In this document: positions 37,644-47,012 of the stretch, piece by piece
Layout of the letters: each line of letters begins with the position of its first letter
How positions within the stretch are numbered: the stretch's first letter is position 1
NCBI RefSeq assembly: GCF_021729075.1
Contig: NZ_JAJSAQ010000004.1
Span: 310,001 to 374,000, forward strand
Origin: Microbulbifer guangxiensis
GTDB lineage: Bacteria > Pseudomonadota > Gammaproteobacteria > Pseudomonadales > Cellvibrionaceae
Direction of reading: 5' to 3'
DNA: 64,000 bases
Position numbers and translations under genes: made by a program
Notes under the pieces: model-generated
The model's database searches: none
Told to the model about the DNA's origin: nothing
What the model saw: only the letters and a program-made list of their open reading frames with translations

Positions 37644-38372
37644 ATGGATATCAAAGAGAGTCCCGATCACGAGTGGATCGATATTCACATTGAGCGGCGC
37701 CGAGCAATCTGGATCACCGGCCTCACCCTGGCGGGCATCCTGCTGCTGGTGGTCTTCACCGTGGAAAAGGTACGGGAACTGTCGGAGCGCATCGTGACGC
37801 CGCGGGAAATCATTCCGATAGAAAAAATTCCGGAGAAACTGGTGATTCCCGATGTGTATGATGTGAAAGGCTATGCGGCTGCCTCCCCCAAGGCTTTCGA
37901 ACGCTTCCTGGACGACAGCAAACTGCGGCCCCGCTATACCCGCCTGCAACACTTCCTCTACATCAACAAGGTCGATGGAGTGGTTCCCTCCTACTCCCTT
38001 CTTCGGCAGGGCAGTGACTGGCAGCAGGTTGGAGAGCCGCCCTTTGCCATTCCACCGGAGAAGAACTGGGGCACCATGGTGGAAACACTGCGCCTGTTGC
38101 AGCAGGAAATCATTCCGGCAATCGGCCCGGTTACGGTGCTGTCCGGCTGGCGTACCAACACCTACAACGCCAAGGCCGGCGGCTCCCGGCGCAGTAAACA
38201 TATGCATTTCTGCGGGCTGGACATGGTGCCGGAGCGGGACTACAGCCGCGAAGAGCTGGTGCCGATCCTCAAAAAAATCCACCGGCGCGTGGGCAAGAGG
38301 TGGAATATGGGACTCGGCATTTACAGCGGGGTCCGCTTCCATATCGACACCTGCGGCTACCGAGGCTGGTAA
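37644..38372 (+). CDS. Membrane-anchored M15-like peptidase, second tandem copy
   Basis: This is a 242-residue paralogue of the preceding gene. It has a membrane helix (about 22-42, AIWITGLTLAGILLLVVFTV), an extracytoplasmic stem, the shared segment LLRQGSDWQQVGEPPFAIPP, the zinc motif SKHMHFCGLDMVP and the identical end RFHIDTCGYRGW. The paired copies differ mostly in the stem, suggesting an old duplication with possible functional split. The ATG at 37644 follows AGGAG. The AI-2E-type transporter gene follows after 62 bases. Confidence 0.8.
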   Translation: MDIKESPDHEWIDIHIERRRAIWITGLTLAGILLLVVFTVEKVRELSERIVTPREIIPIEKIPEKLVIPDVYDVKGYAAASPKAFERFLDDSKLRPRYTRLQHFLYINKVDGVVPSYSLLRQGSDWQQVGEPPFAIPPEKNWGTMVETLRLLQQEIIPAIGPVTVLSGWRTNTYNAKAGGSRRSKHMHFCGLDMVPERDYSREELVPILKKIHRRVGKRWNMGLGIYSGVRFHIDTCGYRGW

Positions 38373-38434
38373 TCGATAGTCACCACTGCGTAAACTAGCC
38401 CCCTGACAAGACAACAATAATCGGGGGACGACAG

Positions 38435-39517
38435 GTGCAAGCAAAGCTGGAACAGCGCTCGTTCATCATTGCCCTGCTGCTGGTATCTCTGGCTTTTACA
38501 CTGCTGTTGAAGCCCTTTTTCACGCCCATTTTCTGGGCCTGCGCCATCACCGTGATTTTCTATCCGGTCTACCGACTGTTGATGCAGCGCTTCCCCAAGT
38601 GGCCCAACCTGATGGCCCTGCTAACGCTGGTGCTTTGCGTAGTGCTGGTGGTGATCCCGGTGCTCGCTGTGGCGAGCTCGTTCATCAATGAAGCCGTCAG
38701 CCTGTTCCAGAAGGTCCAGAGCGGCCAGATCGACCTGTCGCGCCAGCTGGAGCAGGTGCGTTCCGCCTTCCCCGGTATCAGTGCCTTCTTCGAGCGCTTC
38801 GGTATCGACTTCGACCAGCTCAAGGAGCGAGTCCTCAGCGGTCTCATGAGCGCTGGCAGCTTCATTGCCAAGAACGCCATCGCCCTCGGCCAGAACACGC
38901 TCAACTTCTTCCTGATGCTGGGCCTGATGCTGTACCTGACTTTCTTCCTGATTCGGGATGGCGAGTGGTTGGTGGCGCTGCTGATCCGCGCCCTGCCGCT
39001 CGGCGATGAGCGCGAACACCTGCTGCTGGCCAAGTTCGCCGAGGTAACCCGCGCCACCATCAAGGGCAACCTGGTGGTGGCCGTTACCCAGGGCACACTG
39101 GGGGGACTGATTTTCTGGGCTCTGGGACTACCGGCACCACTGCTGTGGGGGGTAGTGATGACCCTGCTTTCGCTGCTGCCGGCAGTGGGGGCGGCAATCA
39201 TCTGGTTCCCGGCCGCCATCTTCCTCTACGCCACCGGCGAGGTGGTCAAGGCATCCATACTGATGGCCTTCGGCGTCGGCGTGATCAGCCTGGTGGACAA
39301 CCTGTTGCGGCCGATCCTGGTGGGACGGGATACCAAGCTGCCGGATTACCTGGTGCTCTTCTCCACGGTCGGCGGTCTGATGATGTTCGGTATCAGCGGC
39401 TTTGCCATCGGCCCACTGCTGGCGGCACTGTTCATGGCCTTCTGGCAGATCTTCATGCGGGAATTCATGGGCTCTGAACAGCCGGGTGGCCAGGAGATAC
39501 GCCCCGGGGCAGGCTGA
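38435..39517 (+). CDS. AI-2E family transporter (PerM/YdiK type)
   Basis: This is a 360-residue inner-membrane protein with about eight hydrophobic segments. It has the family hallmarks FTPIFWACAITVIFYPVYRL, LPAPLLWGVVMTLLSLLPAVG near residue 240, and RPILVGRDTKLPDYLVLFSTVGGLMMFG later. Despite the family name, few members transport AI-2; others act in membrane stress tolerance or as exporters. The start is GTG at 38435 after GGGGACGA. Its 3' end overlaps the tail of the convergent DUF4239 gene by about 50 bases. Confidence 0.92.
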   Translation: MQAKLEQRSFIIALLLVSLAFTLLLKPFFTPIFWACAITVIFYPVYRLLMQRFPKWPNLMALLTLVLCVVLVVIPVLAVASSFINEAVSLFQKVQSGQIDLSRQLEQVRSAFPGISAFFERFGIDFDQLKERVLSGLMSAGSFIAKNAIALGQNTLNFFLMLGLMLYLTFFLIRDGEWLVALLIRALPLGDEREHLLLAKFAEVTRATIKGNLVVAVTQGTLGGLIFWALGLPAPLLWGVVMTLLSLLPAVGAAIIWFPAAIFLYATGEVVKASILMAFGVGVISLVDNLLRPILVGRDTKLPDYLVLFSTVGGLMMFGISGFAIGPLLAALFMAFWQIFMREFMGSEQPGGQEIRPGAG

Positions 39518-40340
39518 CACTGTCTGGCCCCGTTTTCTCCTCCAGGCGGCGCTGCTGCTCCCGCTGCAGGCGCAGGTTGAGTTCGTGTAGCGGCCGCTCA
39601 TCGACCAGCAACAAGCCCTCCATCGACCGGTCGAGATCGGCGATGAGAAGGATGACAGTGGCAAAAGTCAGTGCCAAAGCCGCCGCTATCTGCAGTGAGC
39701 CGCCGCGACTGATACCGAACTGGTAGCCGATCACCATCATCGCCAAACCTGTCATGAAGTACATCGACAGCCAGATCGGCGGTGGTATGTGGTACTGGAG
39801 CGCCACCACCACCCGCGAATGGTGATAGCGGATCAACTCACTCAATGGGTCGACAAACTGCCGCAGATAGCCGGCGTTGTATTGCTGGGCCACGTGATAG
39901 TCGACGATACCCCACAATTGCCGGTGGAGGCCTTCCACATGGGCCAGGTCTTCCGCCCTGATCTTGCGTTCGCCGGGATCATAGTCACGAAAATCGGCAT
40001 ACTCGGCCAATAATGCCCTGGCACGGGTGGCCTGTTCTGGCAGCAGGAAGTCCGCGCGCAGGTAGGCATTGTGAATCACATTCGCCTCGCCCAGGACCAG
40101 GGCCTTGCGATCACCGAAACGGCTGGCCGTCATGTTAAAGGTAAAAGCGAGCAGGAAGGCCAGCAGGCCCAGGGTCGCACCGACGGCACTACCGATGGAG
40201 GACTCTTTCTGGTCACCATGCTTTCTCCGGTAAAAACGACCCAGCATGACACCGAATGCCAGCGTGATCAGCACGAAGCAGACGGTAACGAAGTAGATCA
40301 GTGACAGCGGCAGTGTATGGAAGAGATCATCAGCGTACAT
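39465..40340 (-). CDS. DUF4239 membrane protein, second tandem copy
   Basis: This is a 291-residue protein with two N-terminal helices (about 9-35 and 45-72), a long periplasmic or cytoplasmic helical region, and two C-terminal helices. The motif SSIGSAVGATLGLLAFLLAF, then TFNMTASRF, is characteristic of DUF4239, and the C-terminus has ATVILLIADLDRSMEG. It is a close paralogue of the gene just upstream on the same strand. The ATG at 40340 is preferred over an earlier TTG. The 3' end overlaps the convergent transporter gene. Bestrophin-like channel activity has been suggested for this domain but is not proven. Confidence 0.85.
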   Translation of the reverse strand: MYADDLFHTLPLSLIYFVTVCFVLITLAFGVMLGRFYRRKHGDQKESSIGSAVGATLGLLAFLLAFTFNMTASRFGDRKALVLGEANVIHNAYLRADFLLPEQATRARALLAEYADFRDYDPGERKIRAEDLAHVEGLHRQLWGIVDYHVAQQYNAGYLRQFVDPLSELIRYHHSRVVVALQYHIPPPIWLSMYFMTGLAMMVIGYQFGISRGGSLQIAAALALTFATVILLIADLDRSMEGLLLVDERPLHELNLRLQREQQRRLEEKTGPDSVSLPRGVSPGHPAVQSP

Positions 40341-40408
40341 AAAGCCACCAGTTCCCAAGGGCCTGGTGCCCGGTCATGCGCCCGCCACCCGCAGTGCACA
40401 CGTCGGTA

Positions 40409-41239
40409 TTACTCACGGCGCCCCTCCTGAATTTCCATGATCTCACGCTGTCGCTGCTGCAGGCTGGTACTCAGCTCGGTCATGGCGCTGTGGTCCACGA
40501 TAAGAAAGCCCTCCCAGGAGCGATCCAGGTCGGCGATCAGCAGGATCACCAGGGAAAAGGACAGCGCCAGCGCAATGGCCACCTGCGGCGAGCCACCACG
40601 CGCCACCCCCAGCTGGAAACCGATACCGAACATCGCCAGTCCGGTAATCGCGTATAGCGCGACCCAGATCGGCGGCGGTATGCGGTAGCGGGACCCCACC
40701 TGCACCCTGCGGGTGTGATAATCGAGCACCTCATTGAGAGGCTGGTAAAAGGCCCGCAGCTTTTCCGTATCGAAGCCCGCATCGACATGTTCGGCGACAA
40801 TGGCCCAGAGACGGTCCTGTATCTCCTCACTGCGCGCCAGCAGGCGCAGGTAGGTCTGCAGATCGATGCGGGCGGGATTAAAGTCCCGAACCGATGCGTA
40901 TTCTGCCAGCAGCGCGCGGGCTTCCCCTTTGCCCTCTTCGGTCAGGAAATCAGCGCGCAGGTAAGTGGTGGCGATGGCATTCACTTCTTCCAGTAGCAGC
41001 TGTTTGCGCTCAGAGAACCGCTCGGCACTCATATTGAAGGTGAACGCCAGCATGAAGGCCAGCAGTCCCAGGGTCGCGGCCACTGCACTGCCCAGTGAGC
41101 TGTCCCGGACACTTCTGTGAGCGCGCTGTAGACGGTGACCAAACAGATAACCCAGCCCCAGTGTCAGCATCACCAGTAAGATGGAAAAGACGTAAAGTCC
41201 CAACAGCGGCAGCGTGGAGAAGGGGTCGTAAAGGTTCAT
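40409..41239 (-). CDS. DUF4239 membrane protein, first tandem copy
   Basis: This is a 276-residue paralogue of the downstream gene. The N-terminal helix LYVFSILLVMLTLGLGYLFG is followed by SSLGSAVAATLGLLAFMLAF, TFNMSAERF, a helical middle domain, and C-terminal helices IWVALYAITGLAMFGIGFQLG and SFSLVILLIADLDRSWEG. It starts MNLYDPFSTLPLLG at ATG 41239. It lies 20 bases after an esterase gene on the same strand, so esterase and both DUF4239 genes probably form one operon. The molecular role is unknown. Confidence 0.85.
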   Translation of the reverse strand: MNLYDPFSTLPLLGLYVFSILLVMLTLGLGYLFGHRLQRAHRSVRDSSLGSAVAATLGLLAFMLAFTFNMSAERFSERKQLLLEEVNAIATTYLRADFLTEEGKGEARALLAEYASVRDFNPARIDLQTYLRLLARSEEIQDRLWAIVAEHVDAGFDTEKLRAFYQPLNEVLDYHTRRVQVGSRYRIPPPIWVALYAITGLAMFGIGFQLGVARGGSPQVAIALALSFSLVILLIADLDRSWEGFLIVDHSAMTELSTSLQQRQREIMEIQEGRRE

Positions 41240-41260
41240 GAATTTCCCGCGGGTATCCTT

Positions 41261-41989
41261 TCAATTCTGGACCACGGGGTTGGCTTTTTCCTGCGCCGGA
41301 GGGTTTGCCTCCCGGTGCAGACGGATGGCCTGATTCGCGAAACGCAGGCCAAGTTCCCGGTAGCCGCCATCGGTATAATGCAGATCGTTTTCCAGTTGTG
41401 TGCCCTCCGGGCCGGTGCCATCATTGAGATCATCGGTATCAATCCATGCCGCCAGCATGCTGGATTCCGCGACACGCTCCTGTGCTGCGCGCACGGCGCG
41501 CCAGTCATCACTGCGAGGGCCGGCAAGGCCGTGGTCACTGATACGGCCGATCACGACGACCATGTCATTCCGCCTCAGATCCTTTCTCAACCTTGCCAAC
41601 AGGATTTGCAGGTTGTTTTCATATTCCAGCCCGAGCCCCTCGCGGGCATCCCGTTCTCCCTGCATCCAGACAAAAGTGACGCTGTCATCCGGCTTCAGTT
41701 CGCCCACGCGATCCCTGACCTTCTGTAGCAGTCGGAGATAGAGCGGTCCGGGTTGCGCCGTTTCGGCATCGATCCAGCGGCGGATCGGCTGCGCCCCCTG
41801 CGCATCCTTGATCACAACCACCTGATCACTACCCAGTACACCCTGTAAATACGGAGTGAAAGTCAGGTCGGGATTCATCCTGGCCATATTGGATTGACCC
41901 GACAGAATAAACAGATGCCGCGACCCGGTCTGAGCCAGGATCTCTCCCGCTGCCAGCATCAGCACAAGCATCGCAGCCCATCTCCCCAT
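41261..41989 (-). CDS. SGNH/SASA-type acetylesterase, secreted
   Basis: This is a 242-residue exported esterase. A signal peptide (WAAMLVLMLAAGEILAQT) precedes block I FILSGQSNMARM with the nucleophile Ser. WMQGERDA is the oxyanion-region motif, and the Asp/His pair lies in LENDLHYTDGGY. This is the pattern of sialate O-acetylesterase-like and carbohydrate esterase proteins. The substrate is probably an acetylated glycan. The ATG at 41989 has GGAGGA upstream. It heads the minus-strand group with the two DUF4239 genes. Confidence 0.87.
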   Translation of the reverse strand: MGRWAAMLVLMLAAGEILAQTGSRHLFILSGQSNMARMNPDLTFTPYLQGVLGSDQVVVIKDAQGAQPIRRWIDAETAQPGPLYLRLLQKVRDRVGELKPDDSVTFVWMQGERDAREGLGLEYENNLQILLARLRKDLRRNDMVVVIGRISDHGLAGPRSDDWRAVRAAQERVAESSMLAAWIDTDDLNDGTGPEGTQLENDLHYTDGGYRELGLRFANQAIRLHREANPPAQEKANPVVQN

Positions 41990-42524
41990 GGGATCCTCCC
42001 TGCTATGGAAATTCCAGCGGATTAATGGCAAACGGGATAACAACCAGATCCCGGCATCCACGCAGCGCGTGTCGCCGAAATAACTGAAAGGGGAACCCGA
42101 TCGCCAGGTTTTCCATTCCTCAGGGAGTTATAGACTCTTGCGCCGTGCTTGATGAATGCCTGCCGGTCACGGGCGTCGGGTGCCAGGTTCAGTTTTTCCT
42201 GGCAAACGCGCTGACTCGATCGAGGTTGTCGGCGATGGCAGGACGATGACACGGGGGGAGGAGGCCTTCTGCGCCGGGATAGACTCAACGGGTGCAGAGC
42301 GAAAAGATGAAGACTGGGGAAGCTGTTCGCTGTTGACGGCGCAGACATATATCGAAGCAATGCCTGTGGACTGTACTACAACGGGGAGGATGAACGTGCC
42401 GTATTCGTGCTGCTGTATCGATGCAGTTGGTAACCCAACGTTATGCAGTCTGAGAGCGTAACCCTGCCCTGAAACCTTTATTGACTGAAATCACTTGAAA
42501 CGCAATTTCACCATAGCTGTGCCG
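41990..42524. other. Stretch without a supported gene
   Basis: No frame here has recognisable protein character on either strand. It contains the upstream region of the esterase gene; no clear operator or repeat was read. Confidence 0.5.
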
Positions 42525-42755
42525 CTACTCGCCCTGCTCAAACAATAGGGAAAATGGCTGACCCGTGGCGCCTATAGCAATGTAGCGATCGCTCCCAATT
42601 CTTGCTTCATCTGCAAATTGATAGCGAAACACATGAAACTCACCCTGCGGAGCGGGCTCGATATAAAAAGGCCAGACATTCAGGCCGCAGTACTCAAGGA
42701 GAGCATTGCCGCCCAGCAGGCTGACCGCACGTTGCTCTGCCTGCTCAAGTTTCAC
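42525..42755 (-). CDS. Small hypothetical protein
   Basis: This is a 76-residue frame with protein-like composition: MKLEQAEQRAVSLLGGNALL, then WPFYIEPAPQGEFHVFRYQF and DRYIAIGATGQPFSLLFEQ. It reads like a compact alpha/beta domain. The start is GTG at 42755, and no ATG is available. It lies 34 bases after the small coiled-coil protein on the same strand and may be its operon partner. No family is recognised, and the call is tentative. Confidence 0.45.
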   Translation of the reverse strand: MKLEQAEQRAVSLLGGNALLEYCGLNVWPFYIEPAPQGEFHVFRYQFADEARIGSDRYIAIGATGQPFSLLFEQGE

Positions 42756-42789
42756 CTCAGCCCACCGCCCTGCCTATTCGACAATCGAC

Positions 42790-43068
42790 CTAGTCGGTAT
42801 TTGCGGCCAGAGGCCGGACCTTCCATTCCTGCCGCGGCTCTTTTCCCTGCACGGCAAGCTCGATGCCCTGCAAGCGCATCTCAAGTTCCTCAATTCTTTC
42901 ATTCAGCAAACCAACGCTTTGCTGGCTTTCCGCTAATTGGGCCTTGAGATTGGTAATCTCACCCTCGGGTTGCCCGATGACGTTTCCTGTGAACAGGGCA
43001 ATGGCCACCGCTATCGCCAGGACCAGGGATATAGAGGAAGCGACAACAGAAATTTTTATCTGATCCAT
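42790..43068 (-). CDS. Small membrane-anchored coiled-coil protein
   Basis: This is a 92-residue protein. One membrane helix (about 8-30, VASSISLVLAIAVAIALFTG) is followed by a coiled coil (about 37-75, EITNLKAQLAESQQSVGLLN then ERIEELEMRLQGIE). A GGAAC ribosome-binding site precedes the ATG at 43068; the longer frame upstream is rejected. The topology suggests a short periplasmic or cytoplasmic coiled-coil tether. Function is unknown. The small GTG-start frame follows. Confidence 0.65.
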   Translation of the reverse strand: MDQIKISVVASSISLVLAIAVAIALFTGNVIGQPEGEITNLKAQLAESQQSVGLLNERIEELEMRLQGIELAVQGKEPRQEWKVRPLAANTD

Positions 43069-43313
43069 CGATGAGTTCCTTTCAGGCAATATTCCAATGA
43101 AATCGGCTGATTGCCGAACGCAGAGCAGGCACAAGCATAACGGCAAGAGCCGAATCGAGAGACCAATCGAGAGCCGAACAAAGTCCGCCAGCCCCATGGA
43201 CCCGCCCATCACCTGTTGCGCTCAAAGCAAGGGAAAGGCACTCCCCGAGGATTCAAACCCTCACAGCAGCTGCCACCTGATCCGCCCCGCTCGTGGCAAT
43301 CGGTTGCTTCAGG

Positions 43314-44726
<1,413 letters not shown>

Positions 44727-44747
44727 ACTCTTCCGTCCAGTAAGCTG

Positions 44748-45812
44748 CTATTCGGTGTCCAGAGGCAGATAGATCTGGAAGACGCTCTGCCCCGGGCGGC
44801 TGTCACATTTGATCAGGCCGCGATGCTGATTGATGATGTTCTGTGAAATGGAAAGGCCGAGACCCGAACCCTCGGCGCGCCCGGAAATCATCGGATAGAA
44901 AATACGGTCGCGGATCTCCTCCGGGATACCCGGGCCGTTGTCCTCAATCTCGATGCGGCAGACCAGCGGGCAACAGCGCCGACCAATGGTGAAGCGCCGC
45001 TGAATTCGGGTTCTCAAAGTAATCTCGCCGGCGCCCAGGCCGATACTTTCATCAATGGCCTGCATGGCATTGCGGGCGATATTCAAAAGGGCCTGGATGA
45101 GTTGCTCGGTGTCTGCCGGAAACTCGGGAATCGACGGGTCGTAATCACGGCGAATGCGCAATTGGCCATCGCACTCAGCATCGATCAGCTGAGCCACCCG
45201 CTCCAGAATTTCATGCACGTTGGTGGACTCGATGGCGGCGGGCTGGTTGGGCCCCAGCAGCCGGTCGACGAGATTCCGCAACCGGTCTGCCTCGTCGATG
45301 ATGATCTGGGTGTACTCCGCCAGCTCCTCATCCGGCAGCTCGCGCTGCAACAACTGGGCTGCGCCGCGGATACCACCGAGCGGGTTCTTCACTTCGTGGG
45401 CCATGCCGCGAACCAGGTTGCGCGTCGTCTCCTGTGCACTCAGCAGTGCATCTTCGCGGGCGATACGCAACAGTCGGTCCATGGGCTGCATCTCCACCAG
45501 CAACAACCCCAACTCCGGCACCGGGCTCACGGAGTAATCCACCGTGCGCTGCTCTAGGTTGTGCAGGTGCCAATGAGCCTGCCGCACCGTGTAGCGCTCC
45601 CCGCTGGCCAGTGCCGCGCGCATCGCTTCTTGGGCAGACCGGGGTTCCCGCACCAGCTCCCGTAGCGGGAGGCCATGGACCCGTGTATTTGACCCCGCCA
45701 ACAGGTCCTCGGCGGCGGCATTCAGGTAGCAGATCAGCAGGCTGTCATCCAGGGCCAGTACGGCCGTGGACAGACTATCCAGTAACTGGCGCAGCTGACG
45801 GTCATTGAGCAT
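44748..45812 (-). CDS. glnL: Nitrogen regulation sensor kinase NtrB
   Basis: This is a 354-residue cytoplasmic histidine kinase. An N-terminal PAS domain (about 8-105) precedes the phosphoacceptor His139 in GMAHEVKNPLGGIRGAAQLL. The ATP-binding N, G1 and G2 boxes (NIARNAMQA, IEDNGPGIP, GSGLGLSI) follow. It phosphorylates NtrC under PII control. I chose the ATG at 45812 to match the NtrB N-terminus. A readable sigma-54 promoter and NtrC box lie upstream, indicating that ntrBC can be expressed independently of glnA. Confidence 0.96.
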   Translation of the reverse strand: MLNDRQLRQLLDSLSTAVLALDDSLLICYLNAAAEDLLAGSNTRVHGLPLRELVREPRSAQEAMRAALASGERYTVRQAHWHLHNLEQRTVDYSVSPVPELGLLLVEMQPMDRLLRIAREDALLSAQETTRNLVRGMAHEVKNPLGGIRGAAQLLQRELPDEELAEYTQIIIDEADRLRNLVDRLLGPNQPAAIESTNVHEILERVAQLIDAECDGQLRIRRDYDPSIPEFPADTEQLIQALLNIARNAMQAIDESIGLGAGEITLRTRIQRRFTIGRRCCPLVCRIEIEDNGPGIPEEIRDRIFYPMISGRAEGSGLGLSISQNIINQHRGLIKCDSRPGQSVFQIYLPLDTE

Positions 45813-45873
45813 GGCGTGTTTCCGGTTCAACCATGGCGCGCGGGCCATTTCAAAAGCGGTCGTTAGATTACGG

Positions 45874-45889
45874 TGCAAAAAGCAAACCA
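45874..45889 (-). promoter_or_regulatory. Sigma-54 promoter of ntrBC
   Basis: The minus strand reads TGGTTTGCTTTTTGCA, with GG at -24 and TTGC at -12 in the correct 16-base frame. It lies about 60 bases before the ntrB start. The 5' half is weaker than the glnA site (TTTGC in place of CACG). Confidence 0.6.
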
Positions 45890-46036
45890 AAATGGCGCAC
45901 CAGAGGTTTTTTAACGCCCACCCCCGCATGCCGTGCGCCAAAGGCGGGCATGGTGGGTGCTCTGGCACCAGTCGGTAGCGGCTTCAGGTCGAGGGAGGCG
46001 AATCGGCACAGCAACACTCACCAGTGCGCCATTGTC

Positions 46037-46053
46037 CGCACCATTATGGTGCG
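46037..46053. promoter_or_regulatory. NtrC binding site upstream of ntrBC
   Basis: GCACC-ATTAT-GGTGC matches the NtrC consensus (GCACC-N5-GGTGC) exactly. It lies about 150 bases upstream of the ntrBC sigma-54 promoter, a normal enhancer distance. The gap 45813-46172 otherwise has no gene and contains a further GGTGC-N4-GCACC palindrome at 45956-45969. Confidence 0.7.
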
Positions 46054-46172
46054 CAGGTCAGAAAAAAGACAGCCGCAAGCCCGGCCAGCGGGTCAGTACC
46101 GCCCCGATCCTGGGGCAGAGGAGAGGGCCGGCGACCGCGGGACGCCGGCGGGGGAAAGGTCCTACACCACGG

Positions 46173-46835
46173 TCAGTTGTTCCGACGCGGCTGTGCCGGA
46201 CGCGACAGTCCCGGCGCGGCCGGGGTTTTCGGCGCCTGCGGTGCTTTCGCGCCGGGATAATCCGGCACCTGGTCACCGGGCCGCTGCACGTACAGGTTGA
46301 TGATCTGTGAACGGGCCAGCACATTGCCCCCGGGGTCGGCGAGCACCGCCTGCAGGGTGTGGCTGCCGCGCTCAAGGGCGGAGATGTCCAGGCGGTTGCC
46401 GGAGGAACTGCCCAGCCAGGGCTGCCCGTCCACCACCGCAAAGACCTGGTGCCCCTGGGGTGGCAGGGGTTCGATGGCCACCTGCATGACGATGAAGCGC
46501 TGCCCGGGGGTAATGGTCGCGCCGTCCTGAGGGCTGACGATGGCGAAGTTGACTGGTCCAGTATAGGCGCGTCGCCGATCATCTTTTTCCTGGTCCCTCG
46601 GTGACAGTTTGCGCGTGGGCATAGGGCGAGGCTGCACATTGACTGGCCCCAGCTCGATACGCTCAGCCTTGCCATCCGGGGGCGGCGTGTCCGTGAACAC
46701 GACGCTGCCGTCGGGGCCGACGGTTTTGTAAACCACGCTACCACCACCGGATGCCCGGTCTGTCCCGTCGCTGCCCGCCAATCCTGGCGAGGTTACCGTC
46801 AACAGCGCAATCAGCAGTCCGTAGTGTTTCTTCAT
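46173..46835 (-). CDS. DUF4124 domain protein between glnA and ntrB
   Basis: This is a 220-residue exported protein. A signal peptide (YGLLIALLTVTSPGLAGS) is followed by the DUF4124 motif SVVYKTVGPDGSVVFTDTPPP. An immunoglobulin-like or beta-sandwich segment (AIVSPQDGATITPGQRFIVM, QVFAVVDGQPW, DISALERGSHTLQAVLADPG) and a Pro-rich C-terminus come next. DUF4124 proteins occupy the same place between glnA and ntrB in Pseudomonas. Function is unknown. It is probably co-transcribed with neighbours or driven from its own promoter after the glnA terminator. Confidence 0.85.
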   Translation of the reverse strand: MKKHYGLLIALLTVTSPGLAGSDGTDRASGGGSVVYKTVGPDGSVVFTDTPPPDGKAERIELGPVNVQPRPMPTRKLSPRDQEKDDRRRAYTGPVNFAIVSPQDGATITPGQRFIVMQVAIEPLPPQGHQVFAVVDGQPWLGSSSGNRLDISALERGSHTLQAVLADPGGNVLARSQIINLYVQRPGDQVPDYPGAKAPQAPKTPAAPGLSRPAQPRRNN

Positions 46836-46940
46836 GAAATTCCGTTCGTGGGCTCGGCCACGCCTGGCAGTGAAAGAAAGTCCTGCTACTTACAACCTAG
46901 CAGGTTGGCGAACATCTCCCCGCTAGTGTACCGCCAACAA

Positions 46941-46971
46941 AAAAGCCCGCACCTGGAAGGCGCGGGCTTTT
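46941..46971 (-). terminator. Terminator of glnA
   Basis: AAAAGCCCGC (46941-46950) pairs with GCGGGCTTTT (46962-46971). On the minus strand the stem is followed by TTTTTTGTTGG, shortly after the glnA stop. Confidence 0.85.
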
Positions 46972-47012
46972 GGCGTCAAATGCGACCGGCGTCACGGGGA
47001 CGCCGATGCACA

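Noticed and set aside
42156..42461. A 101-codon plus-strand frame
   Set aside because: No domain or protein-like pattern and no ribosome-binding site.
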